In this document: in pieces, positions 36,290 to 47,112 of the stretch
How the letters are laid out: the number at the start of each line of letters is the position of its first letter
Numbering within the stretch: the stretch's first letter is position 1
DNA from: Exophiala sp. HKRS030
Lineage: Eukaryota; Ascomycota; Eurotiomycetes; Chaetothyriales; Herpotrichiellaceae
DNA length: 64,000 bases
Reading direction: 5' to 3'
Assembly (NCBI GenBank): GCA_023897205.1
Contig: JAHWDD010000007.1
Location: forward strand, 4,774,001-4,838,000
Position numbers and translations under genes: made by a program
Notes under the pieces: model-generated
Told to the model about the DNA's origin: nothing
The model's database searches: none
What the model saw: the letters and a program-made list of their open reading frames with translations, nothing else

Positions 36290-36303
36290 TTGCCGGCCGG
36301 CAA
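36290..36303. promoter_or_regulatory. Palindrome TTGCCGGCCGGCAA
   Basis: A 14-bp perfect palindrome, a one-repeat-shorter version of the site at 29893. It lies about 415 bp upstream of the minus-strand isochorismatase-like gene (start 35875). Confidence 0.6.
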
Positions 36304-36644
36304 TGCATGGAATAACGCCATTTTGTCTGGACGGACTTCTCCACTAAGGGTGTGTCACTCGTCGCAGGTTGGGGTAGCCAGGACATTTCTTCTCACGTTC
36401 ATTCTCTACACTCGCTGTCGAGGAAGCACACAATAGATTGTTAGTTGTAGTAGCTTAGTCTTCATGCGCATTGCTCCTCGAGTTCCATTGCTACGAGCAC
36501 CTGCAGAGTCCCAGAAGATTGTAGAAGACAGCTGAACACTGTCACACGTTCCAAGAAAACGTGAATATTTATTCCAGCTGTAGATTCAACGTCTAGGATC
36601 AAGATATAAAATACATTATAAGTAGTGTCAAATCTTTCAATCTC

Positions 36645-37897
36645 TTATGCTGCAGGTAAAATCAACGCCTCACTTCTGTTGTAATTTCTACCCAATACTT
36701 CTGCAAGTCTTTCACAACAGTCATGCACCAATTCCTTTGATATTTGGTGCTTACCTGCCAAGATCAACACCGAATGCGTTGCGCCTTTGTAAATTCTGAT
36801 ATCAGCATCCACACCAAGGCTTTTGAGCTTCTCTCCATAGCTGATGCCCTCTGGCGCAAGTAGATCGCACTCTGCCACGGCAATGTGGGTTTTTGGAGAT
36901 TTCCGTAGGAGATCGGTCGGGGCAAAACAAGGTGAGGCTCTCCATTCGGATGCCATTTCAGGTGTGACATTTGCCGCAGTATTGAAGTATTGTCGTCTAT
37001 ACCAGCTCATGCGCTGGGGTGTAAGCCAGGGGGAATGTCGCGACTTTGACCATGTGTCGGAAGTAGTAGCTGTATTGTCGATGACAGGACATATAAGCAA
37101 CTGGTATATTGGGCGGACATCAAGGGAGGAGTCTGCGGCTTGCATAGAGAGGATGGCAGCGAGATGGCCGCCACTGCAGATGGTCAGAAAAGTCTACTAG
37201 AGCAAGAAATGAAAAGAGACGGGTCTAGGTATCCTTACGCTGACAGTCCTCCAATGACGAGATTATCCGGATCCAAGCCATATGTTTCCATGATTTGTGG
37301 TTCAATCAGCCATCGAAGGCCACGTAAGCTGTCGTCTGATGCTGTAGGATATCTGTGCTCTGGTGCGTGGCGGTAGTTGATGGAGCATACCACAATATCA
37401 AGATCTGTGCATGTAATATAGACACAAAGTCAGCCACTCGCTCACTGATGTCGGATAAATCCATTGCACCTGCGCTACATGGTTTGTTGAAGGACGAGGA
37501 TGTTGGCGAACCGACACTTGCAAACATGGCTGAGAAATCCATTCTCACTTTTCAGTCCCCCATTGACCCATCCGCCACCATGAAGCCAAACCAACCAAGG
37601 CTTCTTCGCCGGTTTCCTAACATTTCCATCTGGACCCGTGGACTCGATTTTCTCGGGTAGGAAAATCCGAATTTGTACGCTATCGCCGATGTTTCTGTCC
37701 ACGACGTCACCGACTTCGACAATTTTCTGTCCCTGACTTGCGAGTGGTGATACCCTTAGACGAGAATGCGGTGTCCAAGTTTCGCTTTCCGCAGGCTGTA
37801 CGTACTGGAGGACGTTGTCATGGAAGGCAACATACTCTGGATCGAGGGTCGAACGGATAGAAGGATCTAGAGGTTGGATTACAGTCTTGTTGATCAT
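36645..37897 (-). CDS. HSL-type alpha/beta hydrolase (esterase)
   Basis: An esterase/lipase of the hormone-sensitive-lipase group. Exons 37516-37897, 37239-37404 and 36645-37173 give 358 residues from the ATG at 37897. The oxyanion motif is HGGGW (106-110). The nucleophile Ser182 is in GGLSAGG, formed across an exon junction. Asp286 is in AECDLLAPEG and His316 in KGATHSV, so the triad is complete. The first donor (T before GTCGGT) is non-standard but gives VCKYLDIVVCSINYRHAPEH, as the family requires. In the same frame upstream lies a clear membrane segment (SPSLVVFVSASLIFVVVAS, 37905-38015) with no ATG before an in-frame TGA. The true protein is therefore probably longer, membrane-anchored, with an unresolved first exon. 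In the cluster it could hydrolyse an ester or lactone intermediate. Confidence 0.85.
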
Positions 37898-38327
37898 GTT
37901 TGCTCGAATTGTTGTTGTCCAAAGACGAGAAGCCACGACAACAAAAATTAGAGATGCAGAAACAAACACAACTAGGCTGGGAGATATTGCGGAAGTCCAA
38001 TACAGCGCTTGGTACGGAGAATCCAGTCAGTCTGGATACCTACGCAGGGCGCGGGATGTGGGTCAGCTTGTCTAAAGCTACCATATCAAGCACATAAAAT
38101 CGGCACATTCCTCAAAATGTAGGTTCTTGCTCATGCAGGTTCATTCATGATCGAGAAACCGATTGGCTGTTTTGTTATCGGTTCTGGGTATAAATTTCTA
38201 ACGATACGAGTTGAAAAATTCCTGGCTGCGTCCCTACAGCGGCGAGTCTAATTCTATGTCTGTATTTATCCAGAGTTCTTAAGATTAACTTTTGCATACA
38301 GTCATTGCAACGGGAAAAATATATGCG
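37898..38327. other. Possible 5' exon and spacer
   Basis: It holds the unresolved N-terminal coding part of the esterase (about 37898-38090). An ATG on the minus strand near 38090 opens MVALDKLTHIPRPA but is not phase-compatible by any GT-AG pair I found. The rest is spacer. Confidence 0.4.
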
Positions 38328-40168
38328 CTATACCGGTGACTTCTTCTCAAGACCTTTTATAGTCCTATCGGACTCAGAAGGTTCGGATATCTCTTCCATG
38401 CCTGACGTTTGACTGCTTTGTTTCAATTCATCAGACCGAACGTCCTTGTTCTCATCATGTCTATTGAGACCTTTGTCTTTGACAAAAACCATCAGTGCTA
38501 GACAGCATCCCATAGCTCCCGCCCAGAGGTAAAATACCGAGCGTGCGGCTTTGACATAAGAATCTCTGACTTCGTATTGCTGCTCCAGCTCAAGCTGGCC
38601 GAGTGCTGGCATATCGAATATAGAATCTCGGATCTGCATCAAGATTTTCTCTGGTAATGTCTGAGGTAGGCTTGAAAGTAGTGTGTTTGAGAAGATGGCT
38701 GATGCAATCGCCAGTCCGGCAGAGCCCCTAATGCTCGGATGAAGTTACGAGCACTGATTACGACCGCTCGATCTTGTTTGGCGCAGTGCGCTTGCGCAGC
38801 CACGAGAGCTATTCACATGTCAGAACCCAAAATTCATTCCAAAAATGAACAAAGACTTACTAGGTTGGAAAACCAATCCTACCCCAACTCCTTCAACGGC
38901 AAGAATTACCGCAATGGCTGCAATCGATATGGTACGATTGAAGATACAATGAAGTGCCGTCCCGATTACCCAGCATATATACCCGGCCCAAATGACCTCA
39001 CCGTATCTTTTCATGCGTGAAATATATTGCCCTGACAAAGCTGATGCGATTGCCTGAGGTATCACAATTGGGATGAGAAGAGCCGCCGATGTCATCAAAC
39101 TCATCTGTCGTGCGCTTTGAAAGTATATGGGCAAGTAGTAGAGCAGACTGTAGAATACGATTCCGATAAGGAAATTCTGAAGCAGCATTGCTGCCAGAGC
39201 AGGATTGTTGAAGAGTCTTACTGTCAAAAATAAGCAAGGAACTGACCGGGAAGTTGCGACTTACGAGGAAACATTGGAAGGCGGGCTACTTTCCACTCAA
39301 CAATCACAAAAGAGAACAGAAACAACGAGCCGAGTGTCAACATAGAAATGACCATCGGACTGCTGGTGTTGAATTGAACCCCGATACCTGAAACAGGTAT
39401 GAGAAGCAGCATTGTCCCGATAGAGCTGAAAAAGATCCCCCAATAATCAATCTTGCGAAGCTTTACCACAAGTGGGTCAGGTGGAATCGTCTGAGGAGGT
39501 AGCAAAAAGTAGAGGAGTCCTGCAATGGACAATGCCAGTGGCGAAATGAAGTAAAATGTCGCTCTCCATGTAACGTGCTTGGTGAAGCCGGCAGCAAGGA
39601 ATGGACCGATGGTGTTTCCTAATCCCACACAGGATCCAAGGATCCCTTGATATCTATGGAACGGATTGTTAGTATGGCTAACTTTGGTCTAGCTTTGTTA
39701 TAGCTTGGAGGATAGACGAAATGATAATACTAACTTGCCACGTTGTTCAAGAGTGGTCACGTCAGACACGACCATCATGACCAGAGCCATGATGCCGCCA
39801 TTAGCCACACCAGAAATACCACGGAATGCATAGAGCTGAGGACCGGTCTGGGCGAAACCACATAATAGATCACCCAGAGCGAGGAGACATAGACAGCTGA
39901 GTAAGATCACCTTCCGGCCCAGAATGTCTGATAGTCGGCCATAGAGGACTTGGAAAGATGTATTTCCAATGAGTGAAGATGTTCCAGCCCAAACGATTGT
40001 CGAAGCACTGTTGAGCTCACGACCGATAGTAGGTAGAGCAACACCAATAGAGTTCTGATCAATGTATGTAACCAACAAGGCTGAGGCAAGACCAGAGAAC
40101 ACAATGATCAAGCGACTCCCTGTAAGGAGATTCGTTTGATCGTGAATCTGATGTTCTGTCTTAGCCAT
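38328..40168 (-). CDS. MFS drug transporter, DHA2 (14-TM) family
   Basis: A plasma-membrane MFS exporter of the DHA2 type. Exons 39735-40168, 39265-39653, 38861-39220 and 38328-38808 give 554 residues if one base is restored. Helix 1 carries ALLVTYIDQNSIGVALPTIG, followed by WAGTSSLIGNTSFQVLYGRLSDILGRK (motif A, split here by length), GISGVANGGIMALV and GLGNTIGPFLAAGFT (motif C, drug:H+ antiporter signature). Fourteen helices fit the length, and the last 60 residues are a polar Lys/Glu/Ser tail. In exon 4 the frame changes at the C4 run 38725-38728 (+ strand). Adding one base joins RNFIRALG to GSAGLAIASAIF, as the family has, and makes the exon phase correct. It is divergent from the isochorismatase at 40523 across a palindromic promoter. 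It probably exports toxic substrate or intermediates. Confidence 0.88.
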
Positions 40169-40364
40169 GACCGTTTGAATTCGCTACTTGAGATACGTCG
40201 ATGTTGCTCTCAAACGAGATGCCTCGCCTATGCACGTTCAAATTCATCGTCCTTGGATGCACTTTTAATGAGAATCACCCCAGCGAGTCTTGTCTACTAG
40301 TAATCCCTACCAACGTTACTAGTATTCACAAGCAGAGATTTTTGTTGATGCCCCTGGCATACTT

Positions 40365-40380
40365 TGCCGGCCGGCCGGCA
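40365..40380. promoter_or_regulatory. Palindrome TGCCGGCCGGCCGGCA
   Basis: A 16-bp perfect palindrome identical to the core of the site at 29893. It sits in the 354-bp divergent promoter between the DHA2 transporter (40168, minus) and the second isochorismatase (40523, plus). Confidence 0.65.
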
Positions 40381-40522
40381 TTTCTAATCCCCACTATATC
40401 TCAACTCTCTTTGCACCAGCGCCCGGCGCCCAGCACAAACGATGCATATGAATCTATCAACAAAGTTTCTTGATGCGAACTCCAAGTGACCTGTTCATTC
40501 ATCATTCACACATGCAATCAAT

Positions 40523-41283
40523 ATGGGTAGCCACCAACCAGAGAACCAGAACGAGGCGATCGATATCTGGGATCAACTTGGCGAGCCCAACAGGATTGGC
40601 TGGGGATCCAGGCCAGCTCTCCTCCTGATAGACGTCTGCGTGGCTTACTGGAAACGAGGGTCCCCTCTGGATACATCACACAATCCAAAATCCGCAGCAA
40701 GCCCCGAATCAATGAAGAAGCTCGTTGCCGCGGCCCGAAAAGGGCATGTCCCCGTCATCTGGGCTCAAGTTCGATACAATCACCCTCAGATGAAAGACGG
40801 CGGAGTCCAAGCGAAAAAGACCAAGACCATCCTCGCCTGGCAAGATGGTGATCCTAGAGGTCTCGATGCCTTCGTTCCTGGACTGGAGCCAGAGCCGCAT
40901 GATACAGTCATTCTGAAGCGGAACCCGTCGGCCTTTTTCGGAACTACCCTCGCCACAGAACTGCAGCTTCTGAATGTTGATACTTTGGTTCTTGGCGGGG
41001 TAAGTACAAGTGGCTGCGTTCGTGCAACCGCGATGGATTCCATGTGCCACGGATTCAAGACAATTGTAAGTTGTTTCCCTTGTGGCCTAGTGCCCTTTCA
41101 GTCTTTCTCTCCAAGTTTACTAATTTGAATCTATTTGAACGCAATCAGGTAGTAGGATCAGCTTGTGGGGACAGATCTCCTATAATACAACAACATAACC
41201 TTTACGATATTGCACGATATATGGGCGATGTTGTGACCGAAGCTGAGGCGGTACAGAAGTTGTGTTCGGCGAAATGTACGTGA
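40523..41283 (+). CDS. Isochorismatase-family cysteine hydrolase
   Basis: A 225-residue cysteine hydrolase in two exons (40523-41065 and 41149-41283, phase 0). The catalytic triad is visible: Asp37 (LLLIDVCVAYW), Lys132 (ILKRNPSAFFGTTLA) and nucleophile Cys165 (GGVSTSGCVRATAMDS). VPVIWAQVRY is the central strand. Family members hydrolyse amides such as N-carbamoylsarcosine, nicotinamide or maleamate, or the vinyl ether of isochorismate; the N-carbamoylsarcosine/maleamate subgroup shares the SGCVRAT signature. The substrate is unknown here. It is a clear paralog of the Cys-less gene at 35163 and is divergent from the DHA2 transporter. A role after ring opening, releasing an amide group, fits the context but is inference. 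Confidence 0.9.
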
Positions 41284-41542
41284 CCTTGTTTGAGTACATA
41301 GTTAAAGTACATGATGTACTCTGTAGTTATCTTCAATCAACATGGATGCTATTGGTGGGAAGATGTTCCCACTGTCGGCTTAGTATTGCGCTTATAATAA
41401 CGGAAAAAGCATTTTCCATGATTTAATCATTTGCCTCCTTATCTACGGTGGAGTACGTTCTTATCTCGAGAATCTGGCGTCCCCCCCCTACCCCGTGCCC
41501 CCATACTAAAGGTTTGTCGCGCTCTCCCCAAGTCCATTCGCG

Positions 41543-41565
41543 TGCCGGCCATGCCGGCCTGCCGC
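41543..41565. promoter_or_regulatory. Tandem TGCCGGCC half-sites upstream of the NCS1 permease
   Basis: TGCCGGCC at 41543-41550 and again at 41552-41559, followed directly by TGCCGC. This is the same GCCGGC core as the three palindromes, here as direct repeats about 350 bp before the permease ATG. Confidence 0.5.
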
Positions 41566-41912
41566 AAAGTGCGCCGTTTCGATATCTTCCCTTCTTTGCC
41601 GGACACGGCCGCACACGCCTGCAGTCTGCATAGATAACGCGAATATCGAGAATGAAAGCTTATTTCCCTCCAAATGAATTACGGGCGAACTGATTGGACA
41701 GTCAACACTCGAGATTGTCTGGGAACTGTGTACTGGCGATATCAGTCACAGCTATCATGGCCATCGACATTTATGTATAAACGTCGAGATCTTGCAAACA
41801 TGGGATGGACTGGGACCAGACTATTCTCCTTGCAACATTACATCCACAAGATCTCTCTCGAGACTTGAGTGCGAAAAGGTCGCATCGATTATTCTCTCCC
41901 TCAAACCAGGCC

Positions 41913-43557
41913 ATGGCGGACATGAAAGAAGCAAGGGCGGATTCCGTCTCTCGTGATGTAGAGACCGGATCATCCAATGAGGGAACCATCGAGACGGCCA
42001 AGGGGTTCGAAGATGCGCTCGAAACACCGAAGATTGCACCTTCTTTCTGGCAAAAGTTATCCTTTGCCGGTGTAGAGATGCGTGGTGCTGAGCCTGTCCC
42101 GGTGGAGAAGAGAACGGACACCCAATACCTCAATGTCTTTACCATATTTGCGACTTCGATGACCAGTCTACTTCCGTGAGTCTCATTCCGAAACCATTAC
42201 AATGTACCTGCGCTAATTTAGACATGTCTCTAGGATTGGTATTGGCTCGGCATCTACGTTAGGATTTGGACTGTCTTTGAAGGAAGCTGCATTGATGATC
42301 GTGTTTCTTCAATTTTTCTTTGGTCTACCCGCCGCATACATCATCACGATTGCTCCGCGCACTGGCATGAGACAGATGATTCAGTCCAGATATTGCTTTG
42401 GGTGAGAACATTGAAACCAATTGTTGGCAACTATTTCGACTGACATGATCCCTCACAGAAAATACTGCAACATTCTCACTACCATCATTGTCACCCTCAC
42501 CGTTGGTGGCTTCGGGGTAGTCGGCAGTGTCAACGGTGCACAATGTTTGGCAGCAGTCCGACCTGGAACGATCAAACTCGAAGGAACCATTTCAATCATC
42601 ATGATCATCTCCATGTTGATTGGCTTCATGGGCTACAAGACATTACATGCATTCACCCGTTGGGGATGGATCCCCAGCTTGTTTGCCATCATTGTCTTGA
42701 TCGGTGCCGCGGGTGATCAACTGTCAAACCAAGCACCATCCCGCGTACACACGGGGCAAGAATATATGGGCATGATCGCCTTTTGTGCCGGCAACATGGT
42801 GACATGGTCGAATGTAATGGGAGACTACGCTTGTTATATGCCACCAACTGCACCAAAATGGCGCATTGCTGCTTATGGTCTCTTTGGAATTGCTGCTCCA
42901 TTTTCCTTCTTGATGGTACTTGGTGCGGCGATCGGAGGCGCCATCTCCTCCACTCCGGTCTGGGCAGCTGCCTTCAAAGCACATGGATTTGGAGGCGTCA
43001 TTGGAACCATTCTTATCTCTCGATTGGGAGGATTCGGCCAGTTTATCCTGGTTCTACTCGGTCTGTCCGTCCTGGCCACATGCGCTCGTGATGTCTACAC
43101 CGTGTCGTTCAATTTGACGGTCTTGTTCCCATTTCTGCGAAGAGTTCCACGAGCCTTTCTCGCCATCGTCGCCACCGCAGTCATCATTGGTGTTGCCATT
43201 CCGGCCTCAAAATCGTTCATCAAGACCATCACCACTTTCCTCAGTCTTATCGGCTACTACGCAGGTGCATCCGTCACTTGTTTCTTGACAGAATGGTTTT
43301 ACTTCCGAAAGGCCGATCCAGCCAGCTTTGACCCTGCAATTTGGAACGATGGAAGGGCTCTGCCATCAGGTCTCAGTGCGCTTGCCTCAGTCATCATCGC
43401 ATGGGCGTTCATTATCCCCTCCATGGAGCAGACTTGGTACACCGGTCCAATCGCAAAGAAGACCGGAGATCTTGGATTCGAGTTTGCGGTGGTCATTGCG
43501 CTGCTCGCATACATCCCCATCCGGACCTTTGAGATTAAGATACGAGGACGTTTGTAA
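41913..43557 (+). CDS. NCS1 purine-cytosine/vitamin permease
   Basis: A plasma-membrane H+ symporter of the NCS1 family (Fcy2-type: cytosine, purines; Tpn1-type: pyridoxine). Exons 41913-42175, 42234-42401 and 42459-43557 give 509 intact residues. The cytosolic leader ends GVEMRGAEPVPVEKRTDTQYLNV (shown here as the family's ERRGIEPVP-like motif, GVEMRGAEPVP). Twelve membrane segments follow, with APRTGMRQMIQSRYCFG after helix 2, GAQCLAAV in helix 3 and DYACYMPP after helix 6. Pairs FYFRKADP and WNDGRALPSGLSA near the end are typical Fcy2-group features. It closes the putative cluster and is preceded by tandem GCCGGC sites. It would import a heterocyclic or vitamin-like substrate for the enzymes to its left. 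Confidence 0.92.
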
Positions 43558-44654
43558 AGAGAAAGATTGCTACAGGCGTGATATACGGGCTTGCTGAGCA
43601 TTCTGAACGTGGGCGAATCGAGTTCATGATTTTTCCGGTGGGCAGCTCAACGTCGATAGAGATCCAATTCGAGTCATGTCTAGACCATTTAAATATAATG
43701 GGATAATATATTTTCCATTGAACCGGATTTTTGGGAGTCTTATGTAGTCTGACGGTTCTCAGGTTTAGGCAAGGCGTGCAAATACTCGCATTAAGACGAC
43801 TTGCCAACTCATCGTGTACTAGGGAGTACATAGTCCTCTCGAGAACCTGGTTGGGTCATCAGATGTTCTTCCTCCATAAAAAGAAGCTCGATACGTCGCG
43901 AGCCGGGGACGTTTTAGAGGGCTCGTAGTTCGACACGGAGATACATTTCGATCCTAGGACGGCGAGCGGGACAGGTCAGTCTGTCTTGATAATACTGATA
44001 CGAGAGGCGGAGTTCTCAAATTTTTCATCGGCACGCGTGTATGAGACTTTGACGGAAGGATTTGGGATTGGATGACGGGGTAGATTTTTGCCTGGAGATT
44101 CTCTACAGCCAAAACCTCCAGAAATTCCACATTTCAAGCCGCAAGAGAGTGGGTGAGTTTTGAGTTTATCCCAATAGCGTGGATCTCGGATGTTTAGCCC
44201 TTGAAGGACGCCTTGGGATCGGTTCGCCAATTTGGTTCTCGGGAAAACCTTCCAAGGGTAAAGGCAATGATAATGGAAAGGCTTCTATGGGATTGCAAGA
44301 CACAAAAGGTCCACTATAATTGATAGATCTAGAGTCTCAAGACCAAAGCGCAACAGTCCCTGTGTCAACATCAGACCTGTGTTTCGAATTCTCCGCTACA
44401 ATTTCCAGCGCTGAAACAAATGATCCAACGGCGGATCTAAAGCTGGCACTAGCAGACAGTGGTTGAGCGCGGTTCCACCAAGTAGGAATAATTATAAAGG
44501 GTAGGTAGATGTCCAGTACGTACGAGTCTGTGCATACGCTTCTTATTTATTCTTTTCTTTCTTCCTAGCCAGATATCATTTCGTGCCATTCCGCTGGTCG
44601 GACTTTCTCACTATCGCCTCGTCATCTCAAATCGACTCATCAATAATTCCAATC
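43558..44654. other. Intergenic 1.1 kb
   Basis: No supported gene. Right edge of the cluster. No GCCGGC palindrome and no strong repeats were seen. Confidence 0.5.
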
Positions 44655-45079
44655 ATGCAGATTCCAATCCTCAAAATCGTTTTAGGCCTCGCTGTACTCT
44701 CACCCGCGGTGTCAGCAGGCGTTGTGCAGGCCCGCGAGCCTCAGAACGGGGGCCGCCCAGTTCCAAGTGGCCAATGCTGCGTTCCGAATACTTCATTGAA
44801 ACAAGATACGTGTACCGCCGCCAATGGTGCCACAGGACGTTGTGTACCAGGAGGTCAGCCATGTAAGCCCTGCCTGAATTCACAATCTGGCTTTCTCAAA
44901 TCTAACTTTATGTGTGAAAAGGTGGTGGCGCACTTAGCTGTGTTGCACAAGCAAATCTGGTTTGTGATGCGAATGTAATCGAGCGAGGGAAATCTCTGTG
45001 CCGAGCGAAAGCGCCGAATGGTGGCGTGGTATCTGGGGCGAGGATCGTCCCGAGTCTGGCGGACGTGGCCGTCAACTAG
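44655..45079 (+). CDS. Small secreted cysteine-rich protein
   Basis: A 121-residue protein in two exons (44655-44862 and 44922-45079; the phase-1 junction creates a Cys codon). A signal peptide (MQIPILKIVLGLAVLSPAVS) ends near AGVVQA. The mature part has eight cysteines at 41, 42, 53, 63, 70, 76, 84 and 96, enough for four disulfides, in the order CC-x10-C-x9-C-x6-C-x5-C-x7-C-x11-C. It lacks the second CC doublet of hydrophobins and any chitin-binding signature I know. Small size, secretion and even Cys number are effector-like or antimicrobial-like traits, but function is unknown. An upstream in-frame open stretch (44583) lacks signal-peptide character, so the ATG at 44655 is preferred. Confidence 0.75.
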
Positions 45080-45696
45080 CTGGATGATCATGGTGGAAAT
45101 GAAGTACGGCATTTACTTCATTAAGATACACAGGCGCATTTGGAGTCCTTCACCTGGACTTGAAAACACTAAAGACACGGCCAGAACACCCGGGGAATAT
45201 AGCGACGGCCGTTATGCGTAGATGAAGCTTGTCTCATCGAGCTGTGCCTCCCGATGTTTGAAAAGATGATGCGGTGCTCAAAGGTGTATTACACTCACGT
45301 GCAATTCATCCCCTTCAGGAGATCAGTAACCCATGTGCGAGTAGTTAGCAAGAGGATAGCTGGCTGCATGAATTTCGCGAGCAATTAGCGACCGCAGGTC
45401 TGGGAACTGCTGTTTCGCGCACCGGGAACGCGTAGACTAAATAGTCGTTAACGGGAGAGCAAGGCGGCAGGGGATGAATCAGCCGAATAGGTGCCAAGGT
45501 CGACGGTTTGGGGATTATATAGATATAGATATAGATATATAAAGACAACGATCGTGGCGTGAGATATCACAGGCCTGGTAGCAGAGCCTGACCCTTTTCT
45601 CCCCAGGTCTTAGGCTTGACGTAGGACTGGAGCGTCAATCATCCTCGAAACATAATGTCCGCCATAAAAGAGCGTGTCCAAAATGAAGTAGGGGTC
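45080..45696. other. Intergenic with (TATAGA)n
   Basis: No gene seen. A TATAGATATAGATATAGATA microsatellite lies at about 45515-45541. Confidence 0.55.
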
Positions 45697-47112
45697 TCAA
45701 TGCCAGGGAACTCTTGCTGTTCGCAGAAACTTCCTCAGGTGATTCGGTACCATATCTTTGGTACGAGAACCAACCCTACGAAGTGTACGAAGAGGTCGGC
45801 TTTTCCGAATCACGTCGTCCCACATGGGTTCGTTGACACAATCCATGTACGACGTCTTCTCATCTGTAGGACTCAACATGATGGGGATGTCCATGACTTC
45901 TTCAACTTTGGGCTTGTGGCTCTCTTTCCAAGCTTCATTGCCAGTGATTCGAGTCAGTGGAGCTAGAGCGTCATCCCAGGTGCCAGATCGGAGGTCACAT
46001 TTGTCAAATTGAAATTCGTGCAGAACTTTGCGATGTGACATGATGAACGTTGATGCTTGACTTGCATCAAGGGTTGCATTGCTGAGATACATATTCTTGA
46101 GACGGCGAAACTTCAATGGACGGAATGCCGACTTGGTGCTTGAGTCAGGGCAGGCGGTAGAACAGTCAAGAGATGTGGGACGTGATGTACAGGGTTCCAG
46201 ATGCAGTGACAGTGGACAAGGACCTTTGCCTCGGAGCCATTTGAAATCGAGTCGCTCTAGAGAGCGAAATGAGGTGAGGTAACTGTGAAGGATTTTCAAA
46301 TGGTCTGAAGGTTGATCACATCCATATTCAAAAGCGTCCATCTCGATGTCAAGTTCTTTGATACGATTCCAAACTCTGGCCGAAGCCGGGGAGCAACCTA
46401 TGCTTGTTTGAGGACGCAAGTGAAAGATTGCTCCAGGATGTATGGGGCTGAGACTCAACTTGTCCAGTTGTGATGGTTGTTCGGTTTCGATGGCTATTCT
46501 CAGCGAGATCAACGCGTAATCGACAATGTCTCGCCTGTATCTTTGTCCGCAGGGTTGATCTGGACACGAGATACGAAGGTGTCGTAAGTTAGGTAGTGCA
46601 GCAAAGGCTTGCAGAAATGATTCGACATTTGTTGCTGCATGAAACAACGGGGGATATTGTTTGACTAGCAAGTCATTCATTTCCCACGAGCCATATTTGG
46701 ATGACGAGGTTGAGCAACAGGAAGAAGCGGTAGAAGCGGTGGACGTGATGGAGCTAGAAGATGATGAAGGTCTTGATAGACCTTGGCGAGGCTCATAGTT
46801 GAATCTGATTTCCTCCAGGCTTCCTGGAAGCAGTAGAGGAGGAAGCCAGGTGTCAGGTTGATGTGGCATGGAGAATGTCAACTCTCGTACATGGTTGCCG
46901 ATACGCTCGAGAGCAGACATTTTGGACCTCCGCGAAAAGGTATTGGTTGTGAAATTGACGTGAATGGATTTGAACAAGGATGGTGCTGCATGGACAGCAA
47001 ATGTCTTGCAAGTGAGTCGAAGCGAAGCCAGGTCATGCTTGGGGATATAGGACAGAAGGCATTCGCGAGTAAGGTCGATCCGCCAGAAATTGGCGAAAGA
47101 GGTAGAAGACAT
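45697..47112 (-). CDS. F-box-like protein
   Basis: A single-exon protein of 471 residues. The N-terminal 45 residues (LTRECLLSYIPKHDLASLRL, then TCKTFAVHAAPSLFKSIHV) match the F-box/F-box-like pattern, the Skp1-binding module of SCF ubiquitin ligases. The next 350 residues alternate hydrophobic strands and helices with LRR-like phrases (ALPNLRHLRIS, LERLDFKWLR, LKFRRLKNMYLSNATL), consistent with a degenerate leucine-rich substrate-recognition solenoid. A Ser/Thr low-complexity insert lies near 118-140. The ATG at 47112 is chosen because the upstream extension is hydrophobic, Cys-rich and unlike the family leader. The ligase substrate cannot be inferred. Confidence 0.78.
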   Translation of the reverse strand: MSSTSFANFWRIDLTRECLLSYIPKHDLASLRLTCKTFAVHAAPSLFKSIHVNFTTNTFSRRSKMSALERIGNHVRELTFSMPHQPDTWLPPLLLPGSLEEIRFNYEPRQGLSRPSSSSSSITSTASTASSCCSTSSSKYGSWEMNDLLVKQYPPLFHAATNVESFLQAFAALPNLRHLRISCPDQPCGQRYRRDIVDYALISLRIAIETEQPSQLDKLSLSPIHPGAIFHLRPQTSIGCSPASARVWNRIKELDIEMDAFEYGCDQPSDHLKILHSYLTSFRSLERLDFKWLRGKGPCPLSLHLEPCTSRPTSLDCSTACPDSSTKSAFRPLKFRRLKNMYLSNATLDASQASTFIMSHRKVLHEFQFDKCDLRSGTWDDALAPLTRITGNEAWKESHKPKVEEVMDIPIMLSPTDEKTSYMDCVNEPMWDDVIRKSRPLRTLRRVGSRTKDMVPNHLRKFLRTARVPWH

